10,679 nucleotides of DNA from Limnochordia bacterium. GTDB lineage: Bacteria > Bacillota > Limnochordia > Darwinibacteriales > B1SED10-159. The translations under genes were made by a program, and so were the position numbers. Shown here in pieces: positions 1 through 6,559 of this stretch. The stretch is from contig SLOZ01000230.1 in assembly GCA_007132255.1 (NCBI GenBank), positions 1-10,679 on the forward strand, in the 5' to 3' direction. Positions within the stretch are counted from its first letter, which is position 1. Each line of letters starts with the position of its first letter. The notes beneath the pieces were generated by a model. It was not told the origin of the DNA and made no database searches. It saw nothing but the letters and a program-made list of their open reading frames with translations.

Positions 1-1
1 A

Positions 2-1009
2 TCCCCAGAATTCCTTGCCATATCCTTCGATGCCTCAGGGGCAACCACCGGTATCTTGGCCGTCCCCTTTATTCTCGCTCTTTCCGTGGGAATCTCAACG
101 CTCAAGAAGGACAGCAAGTCTTCGGAAAAAGACAGTTTTGGTTTGATTGCCATCGCCTCCACCGGTGCCATCATCTCCGTGATGGTTCTGAATATCCTAT
201 CGGGCCCAACGGACTTAAGTGAACCGCTGCTGGAAGCAGCAATGACAGCCGCTGCTCCTGCTTCATTCGGCTCGCTAGTTCCGGTGGTGTTTGGCGAAAG
301 TTTGCTTGCACTCTTTCCGCTCTTGACGATATTCTTGGTTCTGCAGCGTTTTTCCTTTCGATTGAACAGGCGGGCTTATTCTCGTATTCTAAAGGGCTTT
401 GTTTATTCCTTCCTCGGCCTGTTTCTGTTCTTGCTTGGCGTCAACGGCGGCTTCATGGACGTGGGGGCGGCACTGGGTTCGCGGCTGGCCAATTTCGATC
501 ATGGTATCTATGTAGTGCTCGTAGGTTTCTTCCTAGGACTTGTGACCATTCTGGCCGAGCCGGCCGTATATGTGCTGACGCGTCAAATTGAAGACGTTAC
601 TGCCGGCTATGTCCGACGCAAGTCGGTCTTGATTGCATTGTCGCTCGGCGTTGGAGTGGCTGTGGCCTTGTCGATGGTTCGCGTCCTCGTACCACCCATT
701 CAGTTATGGCATTACCTACTGCCCGGTTACATACTCTGTATTGCACTCACGTACATCGTCCCGAAGCTGTTCGTTGGGATCGCCTTTGACGCCGGGGGTG
801 TAGCTACGGGTCCGATGACTGCTACGTTTATCTTGGCCTTTACCAACGGGGCCGCCGAGGCCTTTGACGGGGCTAATGTTCTCATTGACGGTTTTGGCAT
901 GATCGCCATGGTGGCCATGACACCGATTATTACGCTCCAGATACTCGGCTTGATCTTCAAAGCCAAGTCTAGAAAGGTGGGAGTTCAGAGCAATGCGAAC
1001 CAGAGCTGA
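2..1009 (+). CDS. DUF1538 family membrane protein, 5' truncated by the window edge
   Basis: The reading frame is open from base 2, so the gene starts before the window; the TTG at 56 lies mid-protein and is not the start. About 335 residues are visible, against roughly 500 that I recall for the family, so the N-terminal part is missing. The protein is strongly hydrophobic with about eight or nine membrane segments. The family hallmark appears twice: FDASGATTGILAVPFILALS near the visible start and FDAGGVATGPMTATFILAF about 250 residues later. This shows the internal duplication typical of DUF1538. These proteins are polytopic inner-membrane proteins, presumably transporters of unknown substrate, often encoded beside PII-like genes. 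Here the PII-like gene follows with a 17-base overlap, which supports one transcript and a shared function. The family call is firm; the transport role is inferred. Confidence 0.87.
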   Translation, partial: SPEFLAISFDASGATTGILAVPFILALSVGISTLKKDSKSSEKDSFGLIAIASTGAIISVMVLNILSGPTDLSEPLLEAAMTAAAPASFGSLVPVVFGESLLALFPLLTIFLVLQRFSFRLNRRAYSRILKGFVYSFLGLFLFLLGVNGGFMDVGAALGSRLANFDHGIYVVLVGFFLGLVTILAEPAVYVLTRQIEDVTAGYVRRKSVLIALSLGVGVAVALSMVRVLVPPIQLWHYLLPGYILCIALTYIVPKLFVGIAFDAGGVATGPMTATFILAFTNGAAEAFDGANVLIDGFGMIAMVAMTPIITLQILGLIFKAKSRKVGVQSNANQS

Positions 1010-1661
1010 TCTGGGCCAATTCGAAGTCCTCTGTGTCATCATCAATTTTGGTTTAGGAAGCAAAGTGCTCCATATTGCCCGCGAAAATGGTGTACCTGGT
1101 GGTACCGTGTTCCTGGGCAGAGGTACCGTTCGGAACCGCATCTTAGAGCTGTTGGAACTTCACGATGTGCGCAAAGAAATCATCGTGATGATCACGGAAC
1201 AGTCCTGCGGCGATCAAGCTCTACAGCAGATCCATGAACGACTGAAGCTCCACAAACCCAACCGCGGCATTGCCTTCACCATGCCACTGGCTGCGTTTCT
1301 GGGAAGTGGTGATTATGAGTTTGAATGCGACTTTGAAAGCGGGGGTGCACCACAGACAATGTACAACGCTATTTTTACCATTGTGGATAAGGGCAGGGGT
1401 GAATCCGTCATGACGGCGGCTAACAAGGCTGGTGCACAAGGCGGCACGATTATTAACGCCCGTGGCGCTGGTGCCCACGAAACCAGCAAGGTATTTAAGA
1501 TGGACATTGAACCGGAAAAGGAAGTGGTCTTGATTCTTGCCCGGTGCCACTTAACTGAGGGTATTGTGCGGACCATCCGGGATGATCTCAATCTTGCGCA
1601 ACCCGGTAATGGCATCATCTTCGTTCAGGATGTCCGCGAAACCTACGGAATCCACGAATAG
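993..1661 (+). CDS. Tandem PII-like signalling protein
   Basis: 222 residues with two PII-like domains at about 10-103 and 123-216. The internal repeat is direct: NFGLGSKVL...GVPGGTVFLGRGT (18-45) matches DKGRGESVM...GAQGGTIINARGAG (132-160), and PNRGIAFTMPL (89-99) matches PGNGIIFVQDV (204-214). Classical GlnB/GlnK proteins have one domain of about 112 residues and form trimers, so this is a fused two-domain form. The usual T-loop uridylylation tyrosine context is not evident, so the protein is probably not a GlnD substrate. PII proteins bind ATP, ADP and 2-oxoglutarate and control membrane transporters; the most likely partner is the overlapping DUF1538 protein. The ATG at 993 has an AGGTGGG site about 11 bases upstream inside the previous gene. 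The ligand and the target are inferred. Confidence 0.87.
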   Translation: MRTRADLGQFEVLCVIINFGLGSKVLHIARENGVPGGTVFLGRGTVRNRILELLELHDVRKEIIVMITEQSCGDQALQQIHERLKLHKPNRGIAFTMPLAAFLGSGDYEFECDFESGGAPQTMYNAIFTIVDKGRGESVMTAANKAGAQGGTIINARGAGAHETSKVFKMDIEPEKEVVLILARCHLTEGIVRTIRDDLNLAQPGNGIIFVQDVRETYGIHE

Positions 1662-1673
1662 GAGCACTATCGC

Positions 1674-1750
1674 TCTTGCTCCACAGCTCAAAAGGCCGCA
1701 GGTCCGATCATGTCGGAGAACTGCGGCCTTTTGAATGCGTTTGAGCAAGA
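1674..1750. terminator. Nested bidirectional intrinsic terminator
   Basis: CAAAAGGCCGCAG (1689-1701) pairs perfectly with CTGCGGCCTTTTG (1721-1733), a 13-bp stem with T runs on either strand. The loop holds a second small hairpin, TCCGA-TCATG-TCGGA (1703-1717). An outer pair, TCTTGCTC (1674-1681) with GAGCAAGA (1743-1750), could extend the structure. It lies 28 bases after the PII-like stop and 65 bases past the stop of the converging ABC permease gene, so it can end both transcripts. Confidence 0.85.
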
Positions 1751-1797
1751 AAGGACTTTTTGGACTCCATGGTTGGATTGCATCTTCGTTTACCGCA

Positions 1798-2589
1798 TCA
1801 ACTGGAGGCACTGCTATATCGTCGGACACTGACCCGAAAAAAGTGGCTGGCCAAACCAACCAGAAGTCCGCTTAAGGCGAAACCGGGTAGGAGCAGCATG
1901 GCCGTTCCCTGGCCACTGAGAAACTCCGCCGGAATTGTGACGATGAAACCCACGGGAATCACCCAAGTAAGAATCAGGGACATACTGTGTGGGTAGATTC
2001 GTATTGGAAAGCGCCCCATCTGGAGGATGCTATCGAAGATCCACATCATGGGCGTTCCCAGATACCAAAAGGCCACGGCCGCCAAGAACAGCAAAATAGC
2101 GTAGAGAAGCCCCAACGCAGCGAAAAGACTCAACAGAAAGAGCAGCAGATCGCCGCAGTGGGGCACTCCCGCGGTGCGCATTGCAAGACCTATGACGACG
2201 ATACTCAACAATGTATCCACCAAGGCCCAGGGTGACCACGCCTGGAGACTGACAAGAACTTGGGTCGGTACGGGTTTGAGCAGTGTAAAGTCGAACTCCC
2301 CGGTCCAGAGATGGCCATCAAGCCCCGCTAACGCAGCCAGACTGGGACCGATGAAGAGGTTCTTCAGCGACTGGACCAACAAATACACCCCCAAAAGTGC
2401 CAATGTCTGCGAGAAATCCCAACCGTTCAAGGTGTCGCTGTGAGCAAACAGAACGACGACCCCTCCCACTCCCCCAACCAGATGCAGTGTGCTATGTATC
2501 ACATTCACGCCAAAGTTAGCGCGAAACGCTAATTCGCGCTGCATGGATTGGCGGAACAGTGTCTTCACTAACTTAAGATATCGCACCAT
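1798..2589 (-). CDS. ABC-2 type exporter permease, second subunit (COG3694-like)
   Basis: 263 residues with about six hydrophobic segments and no ATPase motifs. Near residue 190-215 it has QMGRFPIRIYP followed by a hydrophobic stretch with VIPVGFIVTIPAEFL. This is the conserved late block I associate with COG3694 permeases, which work with a COG4586 ATPase and a second COG4587-like permease, as in the viologen-exporter type family. It is the last gene of the operon. The ATG lies three bases after the TAA of the upstream permease, and AGGGGG about seven bases before it is the ribosome binding site. The protein should form the membrane channel as a heterodimer with the other permease. The substrate cannot be read from the sequence; a drug or toxic small molecule is the usual guess for the family. 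Confidence 0.88.
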   Translation of the reverse strand: MVRYLKLVKTLFRQSMQRELAFRANFGVNVIHSTLHLVGGVGGVVVLFAHSDTLNGWDFSQTLALLGVYLLVQSLKNLFIGPSLAALAGLDGHLWTGEFDFTLLKPVPTQVLVSLQAWSPWALVDTLLSIVVIGLAMRTAGVPHCGDLLLFLLSLFAALGLLYAILLFLAAVAFWYLGTPMMWIFDSILQMGRFPIRIYPHSMSLILTWVIPVGFIVTIPAEFLSGQGTAMLLLPGFALSGLLVGLASHFFRVSVRRYSSASS

Positions 2590-2592
2590 ACC

Positions 2593-3381
2593 TTAACCCC
2601 CTACTGCTGTGTAGTGTCGAATCCCCCGCTGCCAAACCCACTGCTGAACAACGATGCTGACAAGTGCCCAACCCATCTGCATACGCAAGCCAAACATGAT
2701 CTCCGAGCCTGTCAACTGTCCCGTCAAGTACTCAATGGGGAAACCCAGCATGTACCGGTACGGCAGGAGGCGTGCCAGTTCGCCCAACATGCCCGGCAGC
2801 AGCACGGTGGGAACCATCTGGCCCGCCAACAAGAAGACCAACGTGTCGTTGACCTTCAGAAGCGCACTGATTTCCTGCGTCCAGAGCGAGAGTAAAGCCA
2901 ACGTATATGCGAACATAAAGCGGATAATTTGGGCAAGAACCAAAAAGACGAGAAAGGGCCCCACGCGACTCCATGGCACCGGATCGATGTGAAACAAGAA
3001 CCCCAAGCCCGCAGCGATGACGACCACGAAGGGGAAACAGACGACCTTCAGAGCTACATCAGATGCCACAGCCTCATAAAGCACAGCCAGCGGACGCAGT
3101 AACCACACTGAAAGTGTGCCGCTCTGGATACTTTCACCGATGGTCCAGTGCGAACAAGGATAGGTCAGCTGGTTCACCAACATCAAGCCGACATAGTAGA
3201 GAATGAAATCGCTCTGTCCGTATCCAGCGATGGGCCCTTCCTGGCTGGCAGCCAGCCAAACAAACATATAGATTAATGGACCCATCAGCCAACCCAACGC
3301 CAATGTCCAAAAAAAGCCTATGCTGGACGTGTAGCTAAAGAGTGTCTTACCCACCAGGGCTATCCCGCCGCGCCAGTTCAC
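2593..3381 (-). CDS. ABC-2 type exporter permease, first subunit (COG4587-like)
   Basis: 262 residues, about six membrane segments. The start is GTG at 3381-3379, sharing a GTGA overlap with the stop of the ATPase gene; GGGGGTGAT just upstream inside that gene serves as the ribosome binding site. Features include LLRPLAVLYEAVA in the cytoplasmic loop after the second membrane segment and a C-terminal WVWQRGIRHYTAVGG tail. The R-G-x-R-x-Y-x-x-x-G type ending is common in ABC-2 permeases of this group. The length and the position between an ATPase and a second permease fit a COG4587-like subunit. It is translationally coupled to the ATPase, suggesting balanced stoichiometry. The transport class is secure, the substrate unknown. 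Confidence 0.88.
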   Translation of the reverse strand: MNWRGGIALVGKTLFSYTSSIGFFWTLALGWLMGPLIYMFVWLAASQEGPIAGYGQSDFILYYVGLMLVNQLTYPCSHWTIGESIQSGTLSVWLLRPLAVLYEAVASDVALKVVCFPFVVVIAAGLGFLFHIDPVPWSRVGPFLVFLVLAQIIRFMFAYTLALLSLWTQEISALLKVNDTLVFLLAGQMVPTVLLPGMLGELARLLPYRYMLGFPIEYLTGQLTGSEIMFGLRMQMGWALVSIVVQQWVWQRGIRHYTAVGG

Positions 3382-4379
3382 GCCATCACCCCCTGGTAGA
3401 GCGTATCGATAACAGCCTCGATCGGAGGGTCAAAGATACTTACATCGGCCATGCTGCCGGCATTCAGCAACGGACCGAGCAACGGAACGACCTGGGAGCG
3501 CTCCACGCGAAACGTAACATTGCGCTGTTCTTGTTCCACAATATGGAGACGCTCGAGAAGCTCCCGCAGGTGTGTCTGTTCCGGACCGGACAGGTCGCCC
3601 TGGTTGGTGATTCTAACCAATTTGAAAGGAGCCGTACGCCGAGCCATCTCAGAAAGATCGCCATCATAGAACACCGTCCCTTTGTTGATCAAGATCACTC
3701 GCCGACATAGCGAAGTAATATCCGCCATGTAGTGGCTGGTGAGAATCACCGTCGTGCCATGGCGGCGATTGTACTCCTTTAAGAAGGAGCGGAAGCGGAT
3801 CTGCATGGAGACGTCCAAACCCAACGTGGGTTCATCCAAAAAGAGAATCCTGGGGTTGTGGAGCAGTGCGAGAACCAACTGGCATTTGGCTCGCTCTCCT
3901 AAGGACAGATTACGGGTCTGTTTGGGAAGCAGAGCTGCCAAGTCTAACATTTCCGTTAGTTCTCCAAGTCGCGTCCGAAAAGCTCCCTGACTGACACCAT
4001 AGATCTCTTTGTGAATGAGAAAGCTATCGTGCACAGTATTGTCCCACGTCAACTGTGTCTTATTCCCCATGACGAGGCTGATGCTGCGCAAAAACTCCGG
4101 TTTTCGCTGCTGCGGAACGCTGCCGGCCACCTCTACCTTCCCGGACGTAGGATACAGAAGGCCCGCCAACATTTTCAGAGTGGTCGTCTTCCCCGACCCG
4201 TTCGGCCCCAGCAGACCTACCATTTCCCCGGATTGAACCGCAAACGAAACATCGCGAACCGCCGTGACCTCCGCATACGTAGGTCTGATCAGACTCGCTA
4301 ACGCTGCTGCTATACCAGGCTCCCGCAGTGGAATTTGGTACGTTTTGCCTAAACTATCTACGTGAATACTGCCTTCCAT
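3378..4379 (-). CDS. ABC-2 exporter ATP-binding protein (COG4586-like)
   Basis: 333 residues with a complete nucleotide-binding domain. Walker A is GPNGSGKT (58-65), the Q-loop glutamine is about residue 109, the signature is LSLGER (158-163), Walker B is ILFLDEP (178-184), the D-loop is GLD (187-189) and the switch histidine is H216. A C-terminal extension of roughly 85 residues after the ATPase core, typical of drug-type ABC-2 ATPases, probably contacts the permeases or regulates them. The start is the ATG at 4379-4377, with AAGGAG nine bases upstream. It is the first gene of a three-gene exporter operon and energises export by the two permeases that follow. A tandem-MerR regulator is encoded upstream on the same strand, suggesting ligand-induced expression. 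All catalytic residues are present. Confidence 0.95.
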   Translation of the reverse strand: MEGSIHVDSLGKTYQIPLREPGIAAALASLIRPTYAEVTAVRDVSFAVQSGEMVGLLGPNGSGKTTTLKMLAGLLYPTSGKVEVAGSVPQQRKPEFLRSISLVMGNKTQLTWDNTVHDSFLIHKEIYGVSQGAFRTRLGELTEMLDLAALLPKQTRNLSLGERAKCQLVLALLHNPRILFLDEPTLGLDVSMQIRFRSFLKEYNRRHGTTVILTSHYMADITSLCRRVILINKGTVFYDGDLSEMARRTAPFKLVRITNQGDLSGPEQTHLRELLERLHIVEQEQRNVTFRVERSQVVPLLGPLLNAGSMADVSIFDPPIEAVIDTLYQGVMA

Positions 4380-4409
4380 GCTCCATCACTCCTTCGCTGC
4401 TCTCACCAA

Positions 4410-4443
4410 AGTATAGCGCCTAGAGGCAACCTTGGTGCACCAA
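4410..4443 (-). promoter_or_regulatory. Candidate promoter and operator palindrome of the ABC exporter operon
   Basis: On the minus strand a perfect -10 hexamer TATACT (4415-4410) would start a transcript about 25 bases before the ATPase start codon. Just upstream lies a perfect 12-base palindrome TTGGTGCACCAA (4432-4443). A smaller dyad GCCT-CT-AGGC (4427-4418) sits between them. No clean TTGACA-like -35 is present at 16-20 bases, which fits a promoter that needs an activator. The neighbouring MerR-type regulator is the obvious candidate. The palindrome is seen directly; the assignment is inferred. Confidence 0.45.
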
Positions 4444-4483
4444 TGGAGGGTAAATAATCTCATGGTTGGAAGGTATTTGACCG

Positions 4484-4596
4484 ATTGCATGACAAGCAAT
4501 AAGATCTGAGCCGGATTCTGTTGCTCAAAAAAGCCTGGCAATGACGATTTCTTGGTTCGTTCTCGCTGTCGGAACGAGTGCGCGCCAAAAAGCCTG
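4484..4596. repeat. Short repeats in the exporter-regulator intergenic region
   Basis: The 289-base gap between the ATPase start and the MerR-type stop holds no convincing gene. Besides the promoter and terminator listed separately it contains an inverted repeat ATTGC-atgacaa-GCAAT (4484-4500), a direct repeat AAAAAGCCTG at 4528-4537 and 4587-4596, and a dyad GTTC...GAAC around 4556-4575. Read on the minus strand, the second direct-repeat copy forms the T-tract side of the terminator, so the first may be a decayed backup terminator. Confidence 0.4.
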
Positions 4597-4625
4597 ACTC
4601 AGCCGCGCAGCGGTTGGGCAGGCTT
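4587..4625 (-). terminator. Intrinsic terminator of the MerR-type regulator gene
   Basis: Read on the minus strand, AAGCCTG (4625-4619) pairs with CAGGCTT (4596-4590) and is followed directly by TTT, giving CAGGCTTTTT. The loop holds a second stem, CCG-CTGCG-CGG. It lies 43 bases after the regulator stop codon and would separate the regulator transcript from the exporter operon. Confidence 0.65.
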
Positions 4626-4668
4626 GGACAACAAAACCTTGGTAGGCTAATGGAGGCAGATTACTACG

Positions 4669-5409
4669 TTAGGTCTGACACTGCAGCATGATTTCGATGG
4701 AGAGCTTCAGATCATTGGCATGGCTTTCCGCTTCTTTGAGTGCCGTTAACCATCGATCAGAAGCCGATAGCGCATCTTCGTCCGGACCTGGCGTATCCAG
4801 GATCTTCCGAACATTTGGAGTACCACCTTGATCGAGATGCCGCATCATACGCAGGATCGCCATGCTGCCATAACGGGCTTTCCGCAGCAGACTGATGACA
4901 CGCAGCCGGTTCACCTCGCTGCGTCCGTACAAGCGGTAGCCATTGTCTGGATGGCGTAGAACCTGCAAAAACCCGTTGCGTTCCCAGTTGCGCAGCATGT
5001 CCGGTGTTACATCCAAAAGTCGAGCCACCTCACTGATCCGCAGAAAACCGACTTCCTGAGCTTCTTGCTGTTGTTTCGCCCAGGACTTCAGCACATTCGC
5101 CGCATGTTCGGCGCGCCTACGTTCTCGCTGAATCAGAGCTTCGTGCTCCTTAGCTCGCACAAACGCTTCAACGAAGTCGCCTCCAGCCGCACATCGGATA
5201 ACGTCATGGGCAGTGCGTCGTATGCGCCCCCCGATCCATGTGCATCGGAAGGCCAACCGAATCAGGCGCACCTGATCCAGGTGTTCTTGAGCAAACACAC
5301 GGTACCCCCGCTGATCGCGGGGTACGGGCGGCAGCATGCGCCACTGTTCATATAAGCGAATTGTGTTGGGATGAAGACCCACTGCGTCGGCTATCTCACC
5401 CGTTCGCAT
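4669..5409 (-). CDS. Transcriptional regulator with two MerR-type DNA-binding domains
   Basis: 246 residues starting at the ATG 5409-5407, preceded by AAGGGGGTC at about seven bases. The frame stays open for another 79 codons upstream, but that part is low-complexity and overlaps the amidase gene, so it is rejected. The first winged helix-turn-helix is at 1-52: MRTGEIADAVGLHPNTIRLY, then the MerR-type GYRVF and the second helix pair. A charged helical linker follows at about 83-118. The second MerR domain is at about 122-192 (LRISEVARLLDVTPDMLRNW, then NGYRLYGRSEVNRLRVISLL). The C-terminal tail is short and helical. Typical MerR proteins have one such domain and a coiled coil, so this is a duplicated form that may bind DNA as a pseudo-dimer. 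No metal-binding cysteine pattern is evident. It is encoded just upstream of the exporter operon and probably controls it; that link is inferred. Confidence 0.9.
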   Translation of the reverse strand: MRTGEIADAVGLHPNTIRLYEQWRMLPPVPRDQRGYRVFAQEHLDQVRLIRLAFRCTWIGGRIRRTAHDVIRCAAGGDFVEAFVRAKEHEALIQRERRRAEHAANVLKSWAKQQQEAQEVGFLRISEVARLLDVTPDMLRNWERNGFLQVLRHPDNGYRLYGRSEVNRLRVISLLRKARYGSMAILRMMRHLDQGGTPNVRKILDTPGPDEDALSASDRWLTALKEAESHANDLKLSIEIMLQCQT

Positions 5410-5513
5410 ACTCGACCCCCTTGACCAAGATTTCGCCCTTGAGCTCGCCATGTTGACCGCGCTCATGCTCTGCTCCGGCGCAAACCTTAAAGAGCTGCCA
5501 GACCCACGAACAC

Positions 5514-6221
5514 CTAGTTTTCGAGATTCCGTAGATAGGCTGCGATCCTCTGGATCAAAACGGCGACATAGTCTCCGCGCACTGTCTGACCGGTTGTGGC
5601 ATTCTGTTCCCAATAGGCCGGCGACTGGAGAATCCCGTGTTGACACAGAACCTCTAGATCGGCCTGCAGAGATGGCTTGTTGACATGCAAACCCGACTGA
5701 CCTATGTGTGTCAAAACGGCTTGGGACACTCCCGAAACGATATTGTCAAATTCGCGATCAAAGAGATCATTGTCCTCACTGTTGTCGACAAACCCAACCT
5801 CCAAAAGCACCGCCGGAGCGCGAGTTTCCCGTAAGACATAGAAGTTGGCCCGTTTGACGCCGCGATCTACAAAACCAACAGCTGTCAAGGCGGACTGAAT
5901 GCTCCTCGCTAAGTTGACCGCATCATCACTGGCCGTGGGATGCACGAACACTTCTGCCCCTTTGGCGGTCTCCGGGCGAAACGCATTGCGATGAATCGAC
6001 AAAAAGTACTCGTCGGCCCGTTCGTTGGAAAGTCGACTCCGCTGCATGAGACTGACCGCCGTGTCACCATTACGGCTCTCGCCCACCGTCAAACCGGCGG
6101 CTCGCAACTTATCTGTGATGGCTAGCCCTAGTCGGAGAACGTCAGCGGACTCCCGGCGTCCGCTATAAACCGCTCCAGGATCGGAACCACCATGTCCATA
6201 GTCCATGCCAATTTTGGCCAT
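5514..6221 (-). CDS. N-acetylmuramoyl-L-alanine amidase (Amidase_3), CwlC-like
   Basis: 235 residues; the ATG at 6221-6219 has a perfect AGGAGG nine bases upstream, so the longer upstream open frame is not used. The enzyme cleaves the bond between N-acetylmuramic acid and L-alanine in peptidoglycan. All Amidase_3 zinc and catalytic residues are present: H10 in DYGHGGSDPGA, E24, H77 in SIHRNAF and E141 in LLEVGFVDN. The protein starts directly with the catalytic domain and has no signal peptide, as in CwlC-type mother-cell lysis amidases and phage endolysins. Residues about 185-235 form a small C-terminal helical module (LCQHGILQSPAYWEQN, then a GDYVAVLIQRIAAYL-like helix). I have seen this type on clostridial and phage amidases, where it may bind the wall or another partner. 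It is a chromosomal-style single gene with no phage neighbours, so a role in sporulation lysis or wall turnover is more likely than phage lysis. Confidence 0.93.
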   Translation of the reverse strand: MAKIGMDYGHGGSDPGAVYSGRRESADVLRLGLAITDKLRAAGLTVGESRNGDTAVSLMQRSRLSNERADEYFLSIHRNAFRPETAKGAEVFVHPTASDDAVNLARSIQSALTAVGFVDRGVKRANFYVLRETRAPAVLLEVGFVDNSEDNDLFDREFDNIVSGVSQAVLTHIGQSGLHVNKPSLQADLEVLCQHGILQSPAYWEQNATTGQTVRGDYVAVLIQRIAAYLRNLEN

Positions 6222-6235
6222 AATCTGCAGCCTCC

Positions 6236-6370
6236 TCATCTTGAGTCTAGAACGCGTGCACTGTGACTGGCGTTGAACAGGTCCTCGGTGTGCTGCCAAA
6301 TACGGATAATCGGCGGGGGCTGGTCGATAATCAGCCACCTAAAGTCTTGACTCCCGTTAGGCAAGGTCAA
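6236..6370 (-). CDS. Possible short leader ORF upstream of the amidase
   Basis: The amidase leader contains a short open frame ending in a TGA at 6238-6236, 14 bases before the amidase ATG and touching its AGGAGG site. A TTG at 6370-6368 with AAGGG about seven bases upstream would give 44 residues starting LTLPNGSQDFRWLIIDQPPP. A longer form from ATG 6400 overlaps the -10 box of the predicted promoter and so is unlikely to be on the transcript. It resembles nothing I recognise. The close stop-to-start spacing would allow translational coupling, but chance is equally possible. Confidence 0.25.
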   Translation of the reverse strand: MTLPNGSQDFRWLIIDQPPPIIRIWQHTEDLFNASHSARVLDSR

Positions 6371-6398
6371 ACTATAGCCCTTAATTAGTCTTATTTCC

Positions 6399-6427
6399 AT
6401 TATAGACCGGTGGCGTAAACTATTCAA
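6399..6427 (-). promoter_or_regulatory. Sigma-A-type promoter of the amidase gene
   Basis: On the minus strand TTGAAT (6427-6422), a 17-base spacer and a perfect TATAAT (6404-6399) form a near-consensus vegetative promoter. It would give a leader of about 170 bases before the amidase start codon. An ATTTGGCA element (6434-6441) lies just upstream of the -35. Confidence 0.7.
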
Positions 6428-6502
6428 TTGCTGATTTGGCAAAATCTTCGTTCATCGGTGGCGAAACGGCGCACAAGGCTCACCGCACAAGCACTGATCC
6501 GA

Positions 6503-6547
6503 ATTTGGCACCATGCCGTTTCCTAACGGTGCCAAATGTAGTATACT
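6503..6547 (+). promoter_or_regulatory. Inverted-repeat operator and promoter of the MATE-like gene
   Basis: ATTTGGCACC (6503-6512) and GGTGCCAAAT (6528-6537) form a perfect 10-base inverted repeat. A nested stem CCGTT-TCCT-AACGG (6516-6529) overlaps it. A good -10 TATACT (6542-6547) follows at once; the -35 would fall inside the dyad, and only TTTCCT is seen at 17 bases. A dimeric regulator here could block or recruit polymerase. The dyad is certain, the role inferred. Confidence 0.55.
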
Positions 6548-6559
6548 TAGGGCAGCGAA

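Noticed and set aside
716..1141. Minus-strand ORF opposite the DUF1538/PII-like overlap
   Set aside because: Antisense to two well-supported genes, with no ribosome binding site and no recognisable domain.
5410..5646. N-terminal extension of the MerR-type gene by 79 codons
   Set aside because: It overlaps the amidase 3' end, is Ser/Arg-rich without domain similarity, and a good ribosome binding site precedes ATG 5409, where the MerR domain starts exactly.
5514..6221. Prophage lysis cassette
   Set aside because: No holin or other phage gene lies near the amidase, and it has its own vegetative promoter.
6222..6338. N-terminal extension of the amidase by 39 codons
   Set aside because: The internal ATG at 6221 has a perfect AGGAGG at the right distance and begins the conserved catalytic domain; the extension is not a signal peptide.
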